Below are positions 25,442 to 33,995 of a DNA stretch of 64,000 bases, piece by piece. The first letter of the stretch is position 1; the number at the start of each line of letters is the position of its first letter. The position numbers and the translations under genes are program-made. The notes beneath the pieces were generated by a model that saw only the letters and a program-made list of their open reading frames with translations, did no database searches and was not told the origin of the DNA. Source of the DNA: Streptomyces sp. Tue 6430 (lineage in GTDB: Bacteria; Actinomycetota; Actinomycetes; Streptomycetales; Streptomycetaceae); contig JAKGSH010000010.1 in NCBI GenBank assembly GCA_021568835.1, forward strand, positions 1,302,001-1,366,000, in the 5' to 3' direction.

Positions 25442-26275
25442 TTCGGTAATCCTCTGTGGCTGCCCTGATCATGGCCAGGGACGTCTCTGGTGACAGCGCA
25501 ACGGCCCTGAGCCGATCGTATGCCTTGCGGTACTGCCTCACGAGGGCCGGATCGTCGATGGTGTCACCGCTGTAGGACGCCTCGGTATAGATCAGTGGGG
25601 GCGCGTCCGGAAAAGTCATGACCATGATGGAGGCAGCCATCAGGGATACGCCCCGCACGTTCGCGGGACGATCTGCGGAACGATCCGTCGCTGCTCGGCC
25701 AACACCACGATTCGGTCGAGTTGTTCCGCCATCTCCAACGGCGAGAGGATCGGTTCGGTGAGCAGCGGCTCACGCAGGATGACCCAGTACTCCGGAGTGG
25801 AATGGTCGTCCTCGAAGAGGTGAGCACGGGCGAGGCGGGCGACCACTTTCTCCTCGACCCACTCGTCGGCCGCCGCCGGATGGGCGGCCCGGACCAGCGT
25901 CCGCGCGTACGAGGCCGTTTGAAGCAACCCGGGGAAAGCGATCGGACACCACTCCTCGATGGACTCCGCGTGCTTCTCAGCCTCCAAGACCTTCTCGAAG
26001 TAGGCGGCGTGCGGCCCTCGCCGCGCCCTCCGCACATCCTCACAGTGCCGTTCGAAGAACCCGTCGGTCCCCAGCGCCCGGTCCACGTGCCGCGCCAGGT
26101 CCAACGGCATGCGGCGCTCGCCGCGTTCGATGTCGCTGAGGTAGGTCTTGCCGTAGAAGCTGCCCTGGAGCATTCCCTCCAGCGAGAGTCCCGCCGCCTC
26201 CCGCTTCCACCTCAACTCCTTGCCGTAGAACGTCGGGACGCTCATCGAGCCGTCGATGTCCTTGCGCCGTGCCAC
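25413..26275 (-). CDS. WhiJ-like XRE regulator with DUF5753 domain, one apparent frameshift
   Basis: A helix-turn-helix regulator of about 287 aa. GTG 26275 is chosen (GGAAGG upstream; VARRKDIDGSMSVPTFYGKE is the usual family start). The HTH lies around LRWKREAAGLSLEGMLQGSFYGKTYLSDIERGER (written as LRWKREAAGLSLEGML and YGKTYLSDIERGER). The DUF5753 domain follows: WCPIAFPGLLQTASYARTL…ILREPLLTEPI…QRRIVPQIVPR. The frame breaks near the GGG run 25643-25645; adding one base joins …GAYP to LMAASIMVMTFPDAPPLIYTE and the natural end …NDKQPDRLE. It is divergent from the anti-sigma-type pair. Confidence 0.88.
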
Positions 26276-26387
26276 TCGCACACCTTCCGCCGTACCGGTC
26301 GCGGACGCGCGACCCCTTCCACCGTAGCCAGCGCGGCGACATTCTGTGAGGAGTTCGTCACACACCGCACAGAAGGTGGCCGCCCCC

Positions 26388-26612
26388 ATGCCCGACCGCT
26401 CCCCCACCGCCTACGACGTCACCCTCTGCGTCGAGAACCTCCGCACCGCCCTGGCCCTGCACGGCATCACGCTGCCGTCCCTGCGCGCGGACCTGCCGAG
26501 CCTCGCCGGCGCGTGCGCGCCGCCCGCCGGCCTCGTCGCGCTCGGGAAGTGCGACACCGCCACGGCCCACGCGCTCGCGGTCGCCCTGCGCGGGACGGCG
26601 AGCGGGCGATGA
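26388..26612 (+). CDS. Small hypothetical protein coupled to the anti-sigma-type gene
   Basis: A 74-aa protein from ATG 26388, with AGAAGGTGG seven bases upstream. The sequence (MPDRSPTAYDVTLCVENLRT…LPSLAGACAPPAGLVALGKC) has no domain I recognise; two predicted helices flank a Pro/Ala segment with three cysteines. Its TGA overlaps the next ATG (ATGA), arguing for co-translation with the ATPase-fold gene. Similar small proteins occur in WhiJ-type clusters, which makes it credible as a real gene. Confidence 0.7.
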   Translation: MPDRSPTAYDVTLCVENLRTALALHGITLPSLRADLPSLAGACAPPAGLVALGKCDTATAHALAVALRGTASGR

Positions 26613-27013
26613 CCTTCGAACTCGACCTGCTGGCCACCCCGAAGTCCGTGCCCGAACTGCGCCACCACCTGCGCACCCTCGACTTCGACGTCCTGCTGTG
26701 CGCGACGGAGCTGCTGACGAACGTCATCGACCACCTCGGCGAGGGCACCCCGGTGACGGTCCGCGTCACCGGCACGCCTCACGGACACACCCGCGTCGAG
26801 GTCACCGACCCCGACGCGCGCGTCCTCCCCGTCCTCCTGCCGGCCGCCGGCACCGCCGAGTCCGGCCGCGGCCTGGCCCTGATCGACGCGCTCGCCCGGC
26901 GCTGGGGCGTGGACCAGGGAGCGGACCACAAGACGGTCTGGTGCGAACTGGCCTTACCGGCAAGCCGTTCGGAGGAACCGTCGCCGCAGGGGCCGGCCCG
27001 CCGGAATCCGTGA
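26609..27013 (+). CDS. SpoIIAB/RsbW-like ATP-binding regulator (HATPase fold)
   Basis: A 134-aa protein of the anti-sigma-factor kinase-like ATPase group found in Streptomyces developmental clusters. The N-box is CATELLTNVIDHLGEG (near residue 32), the G1-type segment VEVTDPDARVLPVLLP and the G2-type segment ESGRGLALIDALARRWGVD. The start ATG 26609 overlaps the previous stop. It stands opposite a WhiJ-like regulator and a DUF397 gene, reproducing the arrangement at whiJ. The partner sigma factor, if any, is not in the window. Confidence 0.85.
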   Translation: MTFELDLLATPKSVPELRHHLRTLDFDVLLCATELLTNVIDHLGEGTPVTVRVTGTPHGHTRVEVTDPDARVLPVLLPAAGTAESGRGLALIDALARRWGVDQGADHKTVWCELALPASRSEEPSPQGPARRNP

Positions 27014-27108
27014 GGAGTCGCGGGCCGTGCCGACCGGGTACGGCGAGCGACCGTACGCCCTCTCCGTACCGGCGGGCGGCTCCACCGGTACACCGACCGG
27101 ACGGCGGC

Positions 27109-27633
27109 TCACAGCCGGTCCCCGCTGCGGACCGGTTCCGGGGGATGCGGCCCGCCGCCGTCCTTGGCGTCCTGCTCGCAGGTCCGTCCGTGGTAGGACT
27201 GGTCGTTGGGGACCAACAGCACTCCGGCCACCTGCTCGGGGTGCTCGACGGCGAGCCATTCGTCACCCGTGTGGCTGCCGTTCGGCCCGACCGCCTGGGA
27301 CGAAGAGACCGTCCGACACCCCAACGCCACGCGTTCCTCGTCGACCGCACAGGCGTCCACCGCCGGGTCGGAGTACTCGTCGGCGCCGTCGAAGCGGAAA
27401 CGGAAGTTGACCCCGTCGCCTTCGGAGGGCAGCTGCGGATGGGGCTCGAGGCGCCAGTCGACGACCTCGGCGGTGACACCGAAAGGCCGCCCGGACTGGT
27501 TCACGACCTGCACCCTGACACCGGCCTCACCGCGCTCCGTGGTCGTGTCAGTGCAGCCCCAGGAGGAGCAGCCGGACAGGGCGAGAACCACCAGGGCCGA
27601 CGGAACACCGGTACGTATCCGTACGAGGGTCAC
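27109..27633 (-). CDS. Putative lipoprotein
   Basis: A 174-aa exported lipoprotein from GTG 27633 with GGAGG eight bases upstream. The signal peptide ends in the lipobox VLALSGC. The mature domain contains Cys residues at CTDTTT, VDACAVDEERVALGC and RTCEQDAK and an immunoglobulin-like strand pattern (VRVQVVNQSGRPFGVTAEVV). I recognise no family. It is convergent with the anti-sigma-type gene; the 95 bases between show no clear terminator. The 274 bases upstream (27634-27907) contain no gene I can support. Confidence 0.7.
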   Translation of the reverse strand: MTLVRIRTGVPSALVVLALSGCSSWGCTDTTTERGEAGVRVQVVNQSGRPFGVTAEVVDWRLEPHPQLPSEGDGVNFRFRFDGADEYSDPAVDACAVDEERVALGCRTVSSSQAVGPNGSHTGDEWLAVEHPEQVAGVLLVPNDQSYHGRTCEQDAKDGGGPHPPEPVRSGDRL

Positions 27634-27907
27634 TCGGCTGACCTCCAGTCAGGGCGGAGCGGATCAGTGTATCCCGGGGCACGACGGCCGCGCGTGACGG
27701 CGACGAGCGCCCGCGGCGGCGGATCCCGCCTTCGACGCCCTCGACGGTCTCGACGACCTGGCCGGGCGGCACGGTGACGGTGCGCGGCGGCGCCACCGTG
27801 CCGGTTCGGGGCTCTGCCGGGGCCGCGACTTCGGCAGGGCCCCGAGGATGCCCGGAATTGTGGCTTCCACCATGGCGGACGCGGACTTGACCTGGTGAGA
27901 TCAGCGG

Positions 27908-28990
27908 ATGCTCGGTCTCCTCCTGCGCGTTCTGCCCTTCTGGGTCCGCGAACCCCTGCTCATCGTCCTCGGGTCCGTCCTCGGCGTGCGCCTCACGTAC
28001 CTCGCGGTCCACGACCACGACCTGGTCATGGCCGGTATCGGCGCGGTGTTCCTCGTGTTCACCGCGGTACGCGTCCACCTGGTGGTCCGGGCGCTGCGCG
28101 CGCGCCGGAACCCGGGTCCGGCGGCCTCCGCGGACGGAACGGCGACCGACGCCGTCGCCCAGGCCTGGGCCCAGGCACAGGTGGCACCGGCGCCGACACC
28201 GGCTCGGGTACCGGCAACGGCCCCGGCCTCGCCCGGCCCGCGTCCCGTTCCGGCCGCCACCGCCACCGCCACCGCCACCGAGAAGGAGCCCAACCCGTGG
28301 GGCCAGGCCGTCGCGGCCGTGGCCGTGTTCGCGGCACTCGGGGCCGCACTGTGGCTGGGCCCCGACATGCTGCCGGCCGACGACGGCACACCGCGGGCCG
28401 CCTCGTGTTCGGACACGGAGGACGAGACGCTGCCGCCGGTCTACGAGAAGAAGCCCCGGCCCGTGACCGGCGACGAGCTGTGCGAGGCGCTCAACCGGAC
28501 CGACCTGGCGCGGCTCCTCGGGACGCCCGCGGAGATCGCGACCTCGGCCTCCGGCACCAACAACACCGCCGCCCTGACCGACGGGAAGGTCGCCGAGCCA
28601 GAGGCCGAGGTCTCGTTCGAGACGTACACCGTGAACCTCTCGGCGACGTACAACCACCTGTCGACCGCCCAGTACGTGAAGCTGGTGAAGATCGCGGGGG
28701 ACGAGGACGAGAAGAACCTCAGGACGCTCACGGTCCTCGGCCGACCCGCGTTCCTCTCCTCGGAGCACACCATGAAGTTCGAGTTCAGCCTCGGGAGCGA
28801 GGGGTCCAGCGCGCCGGTGCAACAGGGTCCCCTGGCCAGGACGCTGTCCGTGGCACTCGACGGCAAGGACCGGGGCGGCTACTACGACATCACCGTCTGG
28901 AGCGAGTCCGGAGCCCTCCCCACCGACCAGGCCCTCCTCGACATCGCCGAGAAGGTCCTGCCGACGGTCCTCGAACGAGGCGCCCGCTGA
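27908..28990 (+). CDS. Membrane protein with DUF6215-like extracytoplasmic domain
   Basis: A 360-aa protein from ATG 27908 (GGTGAG upstream, weak). Two N-terminal spans (LLIVLGSVLGVRLTYLAVH, LVMAGIGAVFLVFTAVRVHL) are followed by a 60-residue Ala/Pro/Thr-rich cytoplasmic linker with a TAT repeat (ATATATATE). A third span (AVAAVAVFAALGAALWLGP) precedes a C-terminal extracytoplasmic domain (DELCEALNRTDLARLLGTP…VLPTVLERGAR). The C-terminal pattern fits the Streptomyces DUF6215 family. The function is unknown; no operon partner. Confidence 0.7.
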   Translation: MLGLLLRVLPFWVREPLLIVLGSVLGVRLTYLAVHDHDLVMAGIGAVFLVFTAVRVHLVVRALRARRNPGPAASADGTATDAVAQAWAQAQVAPAPTPARVPATAPASPGPRPVPAATATATATEKEPNPWGQAVAAVAVFAALGAALWLGPDMLPADDGTPRAASCSDTEDETLPPVYEKKPRPVTGDELCEALNRTDLARLLGTPAEIATSASGTNNTAALTDGKVAEPEAEVSFETYTVNLSATYNHLSTAQYVKLVKIAGDEDEKNLRTLTVLGRPAFLSSEHTMKFEFSLGSEGSSAPVQQGPLARTLSVALDGKDRGGYYDITVWSESGALPTDQALLDIAEKVLPTVLERGAR

Positions 28991-29428
28991 GACGTCCCGC
29001 ACCAGCGTGCGCTGGTCAGCTCGCCGGATCGCCCTTCGTCTCGGTCCGCCTTCGCCCGGCGGTGACAGTCGTGCGGGGACTCCGCCCACGCGCTCCACTC
29101 GTCGGGGACCTCTTTCCGACAAGCAGCTCGGTATGCCGTCAGGCACCGCCTCCCAGCAGGTCGGTCCAGTCCCAGTGAGCCCTTTCGAACCTGAGTGCAG
29201 AGCTTGGCAGTTGGGCTGACAACGTGGTGAAGCCCTGGTAGATGGGTTTTCGACCAAGAGAACCGTCTCCACCAGAAGGGTGTGACCGAGGTGTGCGCCA
29301 AAAGGGCAACGAGATGATCTTGAAGCCCCGAGGGCTCGGCCCCCGCATTTCAGAGGGACACGCGCGCTGTTCTGCCCGCGGCAGAACAGCGGCCGGGCCG
29401 GGTTCGACGATCACTACAGTCCAGTCTC
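28991..29428. other. Intergenic stretch of lower G+C, possible mobile-element remnant
   Basis: 438 bases without a convincing gene. From about 29130 to 29345 the base composition falls clearly below the surroundings. CTGGTAGATGG (29235 region) faces CCGTCTCCACCAG in inverted, imperfect repeat order. No intact transposase frame is present. I read it as a possible insertion-sequence end or decayed fragment; the evidence is composition and structure only. Confidence 0.3.
29366..29390. promoter_or_regulatory. 25-bp palindrome upstream of the DLH-like gene
   Basis: GCTGTTCTGCC-cgc-GGCAGAACAGC, perfect 11-bp arms, ending 38 bases before the ATG at 29429. TACAGT at 29415-29420, eight bases before the ATG, fits a leaderless promoter. 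The palindrome is placed like an operator around the -35 region. Confidence 0.55.
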
Positions 29429-30166
29429 ATGACGGCGATCACGACACGTACGGCCGAGTACCCGGCGGACGGTTTGACGATGATCGGGCACCTCGCGCTC
29501 CCGGCCGGTGTCGGCCGTCGGCCCGCGGTGCTGCTCGGACCAGAGGGCATGGGGCTCAGCGACGTCGAGCGCCGCCGGGCCGATGCTCTCGCCGAGCTGG
29601 GATATGTAGCGCTGGCCTTCGACCTTCACGGCGGGCGCTATTTGGGCGACCCCGAGGAGATGCTGGCCCGTTGCCTGCCACTGCTCGCTGATCCCGACCG
29701 GATGCGGGGCATCGGCCATGCGGCGCTCGACGTATTGCGTACCGAACCGCGGACCGACCCCGACCGGATCGCCGCCGTCGGCTACGGCACCGGAGGCGCC
29801 GTCGGGCTGGAACTCGGGCGCGACGGCGTCAACCTGCGCGCGATCGGGACAGTCAACGCACTGACCACGGGCCGACCGGGCGAGGCGGCGCGCATTCGCT
29901 GCCCGGTGTGGGCTGGGGTCGGGTCGGAAGACCCGATCATGCCGCCCGCACAACGGAACGCGTTCACCGCCGAGATGCAGGCCGCGGGCGTCGACTGGCG
30001 CCTCGCGGTCTACGGCGGCGCCTTGCACGCCTTCCACCACCCGCCGGTCGACCACCCCACGGTCCCCGGCGTCGGCTACCACCCACAGCACGCGCAGCGA
30101 GCCTGGCGCGACGTCGTCGACCTGCTCGCCGAGTGCCTGCCCGTGACGGAGGATCTGGGGGCATGA
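29429..30166 (+). CDS. Dienelactone hydrolase-like alpha/beta protein without the nucleophile
   Basis: A 245-aa alpha/beta-hydrolase-fold protein from ATG 29429. Family landmarks are PAVLLGPEGMGLSDVERRRADALAELGY (seen as LLGPEGMGLSDVERR and ADALAELGYVALAFDLHGG), the Asp region GVGSEDPIMPP and the terminal His in GGALHAFHHPP. The nucleophile elbow reads AVGYGTGGAVG, with Gly where dienelactone hydrolases have Cys (GYCxGG). It may therefore be a non-hydrolytic or altered-specificity relative. It stands alone in a lower-G+C patch, possibly acquired. Confidence 0.8.
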   Translation: MTAITTRTAEYPADGLTMIGHLALPAGVGRRPAVLLGPEGMGLSDVERRRADALAELGYVALAFDLHGGRYLGDPEEMLARCLPLLADPDRMRGIGHAALDVLRTEPRTDPDRIAAVGYGTGGAVGLELGRDGVNLRAIGTVNALTTGRPGEAARIRCPVWAGVGSEDPIMPPAQRNAFTAEMQAAGVDWRLAVYGGALHAFHHPPVDHPTVPGVGYHPQHAQRAWRDVVDLLAECLPVTEDLGA

Positions 30167-30331
30167 CCCAGGCGAACAGCCTGGCGCCAGGCCTGGTCCG
30201 CGTCGTGCACTGACAGTCCCCTCCCCTCAAGTCCGCACAGCAGAACCACATTCGAGTTGTGCCCATGTCCAGCTCGGTGACAGCCCGTCGGGTTTTCCGT
30301 ACGGCACCGATCGGCCGGTGAAGGGAGCAGC

Positions 30332-30427
30332 GTGGTCGAGACGTCAGACGTCTCGGTCGACAGCTCAGGGGCCTCGCTCGTTGCGCTTCGCGGACCGTCG
30401 TCCGACCGGTGGCCGGCTCGAAGAAGT
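30332..30427 (+). pseudogene. Possible truncated gene start
   Basis: GTG 30332 has a good AAGGGAG upstream and opens VVETSDVSVDSSGASLVALR, but the frame then runs into the 3' end of the opposite-strand exporter and has no recognisable continuation. It may be the 5' stub of a gene lost when the exporter region was joined. An 8-3-8 palindrome (CGAGACGTcagACGTCTCG, 30337-30355) lies at its start. Low confidence. Confidence 0.25.
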
Positions 30428-31642
30428 TCAGTGGTGCAGCACGCCCGGCCGCTCAGGTGTGTGAGCGGCGACCACGTGGCCCGCGCGGGCGGACTCCCGG
30501 CGCCGGTCCACCGCGTACGCCACCGCGGCCACCCCGAGGCCCAGGGCCGCCAGCACCGCGCCCGCCGACGCGGGCGACGTCACGCCGAAGCCCGCCGCGA
30601 GGGCCAGGCCGCCGGTCCAGGCGCCGCCGGCGTTGGCCAGGTTGAACGCGGCCTGGTTGGCGGAGGAGGCCAGTGAGGGGCCCGCAGCCGCCTTCTCCAT
30701 CACCGTCATGGTGAGCGGCGAACCCGTCACGAACGCCGCCACTCCCAGCAGGAGCACGGCCAGCGCCCCGCCCCACGCCGTCGTCATCAGCAGCGGGAAC
30801 AGGGCCAGTACGGCCACCAGGGACGTCAGGCCGCCGAACAGGGTCGGACGCATCGCGTGGTCGGCGAGCCGTCCGCCCAGCAGGTTGCCGATCGTCGCGC
30901 CGACGCCGAACAGCGCCAGCAGCAGGGTCACGCTGGAGTCGGCGTACCCGGCGGCGTCCGTCAGCATCGGCGTGATGTAGCTGTAGGCGGAGAACAGCGC
31001 GCCGAACCCGGCGACCGTCGTGCCGAGCGCCAGCCACACCGGCAGCGAGCGCAGGGCGGCCAGCTCGCCGCGCAGGCCGGTCGTGGGGGCGGCGGCCCGG
31101 TCGCGCGGGATCAGCAGGGCCAGCGACACTATCGCCACCAGGCCGATCGCGCTCACGCCCAGAAAGGTCGCCCGCCAGCCGAGGCGCTGGCCCATGAGCG
31201 TGGCGACCGGGACGCCCACGATGTTGGCCACCGTCAGTCCGAGGAACATCAGCGACACCGAGCGCGCCTTGCGCTCGGGCGCGACCATGTTCGTGGCGAC
31301 CACCGCGCCCACGCCGAAGAAGGCGCCGTGCGGGAGGCCGCTGAGGAAGCGGGCGGCGAGCAGGGAGTCGTTGCCGGGCGCGAGTGCGGACAGCGCGTTG
31401 CCGGCCACGAACAGCGCCATGAGGGAGATCAGGACCGTGCGGCGGGACATCCGCGCCGTGGCGGCCGCGAGCAGCGGGGCGCCGATGACGACGCCGAGCG
31501 CGTAGGCGGAGACCAGGTGCCCGGCGGCCGGGAGGGAGATGCCGAGGTCGTCGGCGACGTCGGGCAGCAGGCCCATCATCACGAACTCGGTGGTGCCGAT
31601 GCCGAAGGCACCCACGGCGAGGGCGAGCAGGGCCAGGGGCAT
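30428..31642 (-). CDS. MFS exporter, DHA1 (AraJ/Cmx-like)
   Basis: A 12-span major facilitator of 404 aa from ATG 31642. The N-terminus ALLALAVGAFGIGTTEFVMMGLLPDVA (key part GTTEFVMMGLLP) is typical of the DHA1 sugar-efflux/chloramphenicol-type exporters. Motif A lies at ATARMSRRTVL and a GxxxGPxxGG-type motif C region at LTVANIVGVPVATLMGQ. The substrate is probably a drug or small metabolite and not predictable. The C-terminal tail is His/Arg-rich. The ribosome site is weak. The hairpin at 31663-31711 sits just upstream. Confidence 0.88.
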   Translation of the reverse strand: MPLALLALAVGAFGIGTTEFVMMGLLPDVADDLGISLPAAGHLVSAYALGVVIGAPLLAAATARMSRRTVLISLMALFVAGNALSALAPGNDSLLAARFLSGLPHGAFFGVGAVVATNMVAPERKARSVSLMFLGLTVANIVGVPVATLMGQRLGWRATFLGVSAIGLVAIVSLALLIPRDRAAAPTTGLRGELAALRSLPVWLALGTTVAGFGALFSAYSYITPMLTDAAGYADSSVTLLLALFGVGATIGNLLGGRLADHAMRPTLFGGLTSLVAVLALFPLLMTTAWGGALAVLLLGVAAFVTGSPLTMTVMEKAAAGPSLASSANQAAFNLANAGGAWTGGLALAAGFGVTSPASAGAVLAALGLGVAAVAYAVDRRRESARAGHVVAAHTPERPGVLHH

Positions 31643-31662
31643 GGGAGAGCCTGTGCCTTTCA

Positions 31663-31711
31663 GGAGAGGGTTCCGTCCATCGTATGTTCAGTTACGGAAC
31701 AAAGCCTCTCC
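31663..31711 (-). terminator. Nested inverted repeat between endonuclease-family gene and MFS exporter
   Basis: GGAGAGG-GTTCCGT (31663-31676) faces ACGGAAC-aaag-CCTCTCC (31694-31711): two perfect 7-bp blocks with a 4-base bulge. On the minus strand it lies between the upstream gene's stop (31731) and the exporter's start. It may be a terminator or an operator for the exporter. Confidence 0.5.
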
Positions 31712-31730
31712 CGCCCGGTATTCCGGCAGG

Positions 31731-32789
31731 TCACGGCGTGGTGACCTTCACACGAGCCGCGACCGGCAGGTGGTCGCTGCTCGTCCGCGGCAGCGTCCAC
31801 GAGGTGACCGGCTCCACGCCCGTCACCATGATCTGGTCGATCCGCGCCATGGGGAACGACGCGGGCCAGGTGAAGCCGAACCCGCTGCCCGCGGCGCCCT
31901 GCGCGGAGCGCATCTGCGACGTCACGGCGTTGAGCGAGCGGTCGTTCATCGTGCCGTTGAGGTCGCCGAGCAGGATCTTGTTGCTCAGCGGGTCGGCGGC
32001 GATGGCCTCGCCCAGCGCGTCCGCGCTCTTGTCGCGCTGCCGGGCGGTGAACCCGGCCTGGAGCTTCACGCGGACCGAGGGGAGGTGGGCGACGTAGAAG
32101 CCGACCGGGCCCTCGGGCGTGGTCACCGTGGCGCGCATCGCGCGGACCCAGCCCAGCTTGATGTCGACGGCCGCCACGCCGCTCAGCGGGTACTTGCTCC
32201 ACAGCCCGACCGTGCCCTGCACGGAGTGGTAGCGGTACGTCGCCGCGAGGGCCTTCTCGTAGACCGGCGCCGCCGACTCGGTCAGCTCCTCCAGGGCCAC
32301 CACGTCCGCGCCGGAGGCGGCCACGTCGTGCGCGGTGCCGGAGGGGTCGGCGTTGTCGGCGTTGACGTTGTGCGTGGCGACGGTGAGGTCGCCGCCGCCG
32401 CCGGTCTTGTCGCCGATCAGCCCGCCGAAGAGGTTCAGCCAGACCGCGGCCGGCAGCACCAGGGCGATCAGCGCGGTCGCCGACCTGCGCACGAACGCCA
32501 GCAGCAGCAACAGCGGGACGAGGACGCCGAGCCACGGCAGGAACGTCTCCGTGAGGCTGCCGAGGTTGCCGAACCGGTTGGGGATGCGCGCGTGCACCAG
32601 CATCACCAGGGCGAGCAGCAGCGCGAGCGCGGCGACGACGAGGCCGCGGCGCCAGATCCGCGGATCACCGCGCCAGCCGGCCGACAGGCGTCCGGCCAGC
32701 CGCACGAACAGGCGCCGGAACCGGGCTTCCCGACGCTCGGGCCCCGGGTCGCCGTTGTCCGTCTCCGTCGCATACGCCTGTTGCGCCAT
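31731..32789 (-). CDS. Endonuclease/exonuclease/phosphatase-family membrane protein
   Basis: A 352-aa protein from ATG 32789. It has three N-terminal membrane spans (GLVVAALALLLALVMLVH, LPWLGVLVPLLLLLAFV, LIALVLPAAVWLNLFGG) and an EEP-fold domain: VATHNVNADNADPSG (metal-site Asn), VVALEELTESAAPVYE (Glu), LLGDLNGTMNDRSLN (Asp/Asn) and the terminal SSDHLPVAARV (Asp-His). Extracytoplasmic phosphodiesterase or phosphatase activity is likely; the substrate is unknown. Confidence 0.85.
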   Translation of the reverse strand: MAQQAYATETDNGDPGPERREARFRRLFVRLAGRLSAGWRGDPRIWRRGLVVAALALLLALVMLVHARIPNRFGNLGSLTETFLPWLGVLVPLLLLLAFVRRSATALIALVLPAAVWLNLFGGLIGDKTGGGGDLTVATHNVNADNADPSGTAHDVAASGADVVALEELTESAAPVYEKALAATYRYHSVQGTVGLWSKYPLSGVAAVDIKLGWVRAMRATVTTPEGPVGFYVAHLPSVRVKLQAGFTARQRDKSADALGEAIAADPLSNKILLGDLNGTMNDRSLNAVTSQMRSAQGAAGSGFGFTWPASFPMARIDQIMVTGVEPVTSWTLPRTSSDHLPVAARVKVTTP

Positions 32790-32936
32790 ACCGTTGCCTC
32801 ACTACCTGCCGTGCACACCGTCTCTCCCCCGTGCGTACGACCCTAGGGGATGAACGGCTCGGTTCCCGCCGTCCCATGACGGCCCGACGGGCACGAGGAC
32901 GAACGGAGTGCCGCCCCGGGTTGCGATCTCGGCCCG

Positions 32937-33917
32937 TCAGGGGCGGTCTGTGACGAAACGCGCACATTCGGGCGAGCCCGGCGGGGAACTGACAGATCGT
33001 GCGCCGGCGGCCGGCCCGCCGGACTGCGAATCACCCGGCTGCGGCCCGCCGGACCGTGAACCGCCCGGCTGCGAACCGCCGGACCGTGGACGGCCGAGGG
33101 CACCGGCGGGCCGCAGGCCGTCGAGCAGCGTGTCGACGATCCGCTCGGGGAGTCCCTCGGTGAGGTCGGCGTCGGGCCGCAGGACGGAACGGACCAGCAT
33201 GGGCCCGACGAACAGGTCGTTGACCAGCTCGACGTCGAGGTCGGCGCGCAGTTCGCCGGCGCGCTGACCGCGCCGCAGCACCTCGATGCCCAGCCGGCGC
33301 CGGGGCGCGACGACCGCGTTGTGGTAGGCCTCCCAGATCCGGGGGCTGCTCTTCATCTGGGCCTGGGCGGCGCGCAGGACCGCCGAGGAACGGTTGGCCA
33401 GTCCGCGCCGGCGCATCCACTCCAGCAGCGCCACGAGGTCGTCGCGCATGGAGGTGCCGGGGAGTTCGGGCTCGTCCGGCTCGATGGCCCGCAGGGCGTC
33501 GACGAACAGTTCCTCCTTGCCGCTCCACCGGCGGTAGATGGCCGCCTTGCCGACCCCGGCGGTGCGGGCGATCCGCTCGATGGACAGTTCACCGAGCGGC
33601 ACCCCCTCCTCCAGCAGCTTCATCGTCCCCTCGATGATGGCCCGCTCGACGGCCTCGCTGCGCGGCCGTCCCCTGACGGGCTGCGCGGGCGGCCGCACGG
33701 CGGCCCCGCTGCCGGCAGAGGTCCCGGCGGGAGACCCCTCGAGGGTCCCGGCAGGGGCCCCAGCGGAGGTCCCGGCGGGAGTCCCCACGGGGGTCCCGGC
33801 GGGGACCCCGGCAGAGGTCCCGGCAGAGGTCTCGGCAGGAGACCCGGCAGGGGTGCCCGCGGTGGTCTCGGCAGGTGTCCCCGCAGGGGTCCCGGCTGGG
33901 GTCTCGGCAGAACTCAC
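32937..33917 (-). CDS. TetR-family repressor with low-complexity tails
   Basis: A 326-aa TetR regulator from GTG 33917 (AAAGGAC upstream). The first ~75 residues are a Pro-Ala-Gly-Thr repeat tract. The HTH is at LSIERIARTAGVGKAAIYRRWSGKEELF, with the effector domain through about residue 270. The C-terminal ~45 residues are Ser-Gly-Gly/Gln-Pro-Gly repeats. Normal TetR proteins are about 200 aa, so both tails are expansions matched by short DNA repeats (33718-33910 and 33015-33100). The next gene downstream in the genome map is an exporter (33996-35588) with a perfect TetR-type operator, its likely target. Confidence 0.88.
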   Translation of the reverse strand: MSSAETPAGTPAGTPAETTAGTPAGSPAETSAGTSAGVPAGTPVGTPAGTSAGAPAGTLEGSPAGTSAGSGAAVRPPAQPVRGRPRSEAVERAIIEGTMKLLEEGVPLGELSIERIARTAGVGKAAIYRRWSGKEELFVDALRAIEPDEPELPGTSMRDDLVALLEWMRRRGLANRSSAVLRAAQAQMKSSPRIWEAYHNAVVAPRRRLGIEVLRRGQRAGELRADLDVELVNDLFVGPMLVRSVLRPDADLTEGLPERIVDTLLDGLRPAGALGRPRSGGSQPGGSRSGGPQPGDSQSGGPAAGARSVSSPPGSPECARFVTDRP

Positions 33918-33995
33918 GACCGTCCTTTCGTCACGCTCGCAGCATTCTCGCCCGGAACCGGAGAGGCGGCCGCGTCCCGCGCGGCCGCCCCCGGT

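Noticed and set aside
28882..29301. Minus-strand open frame over the low-G+C patch
   Set aside because: Overlaps the end of the DUF6215-like gene, has no ribosome site, and contains no transposase motif I can name.
30301..30427. New regulator gene starting at GTG 30332
   Set aside because: Good start context but no sensible continuation; listed only as a possible stub.
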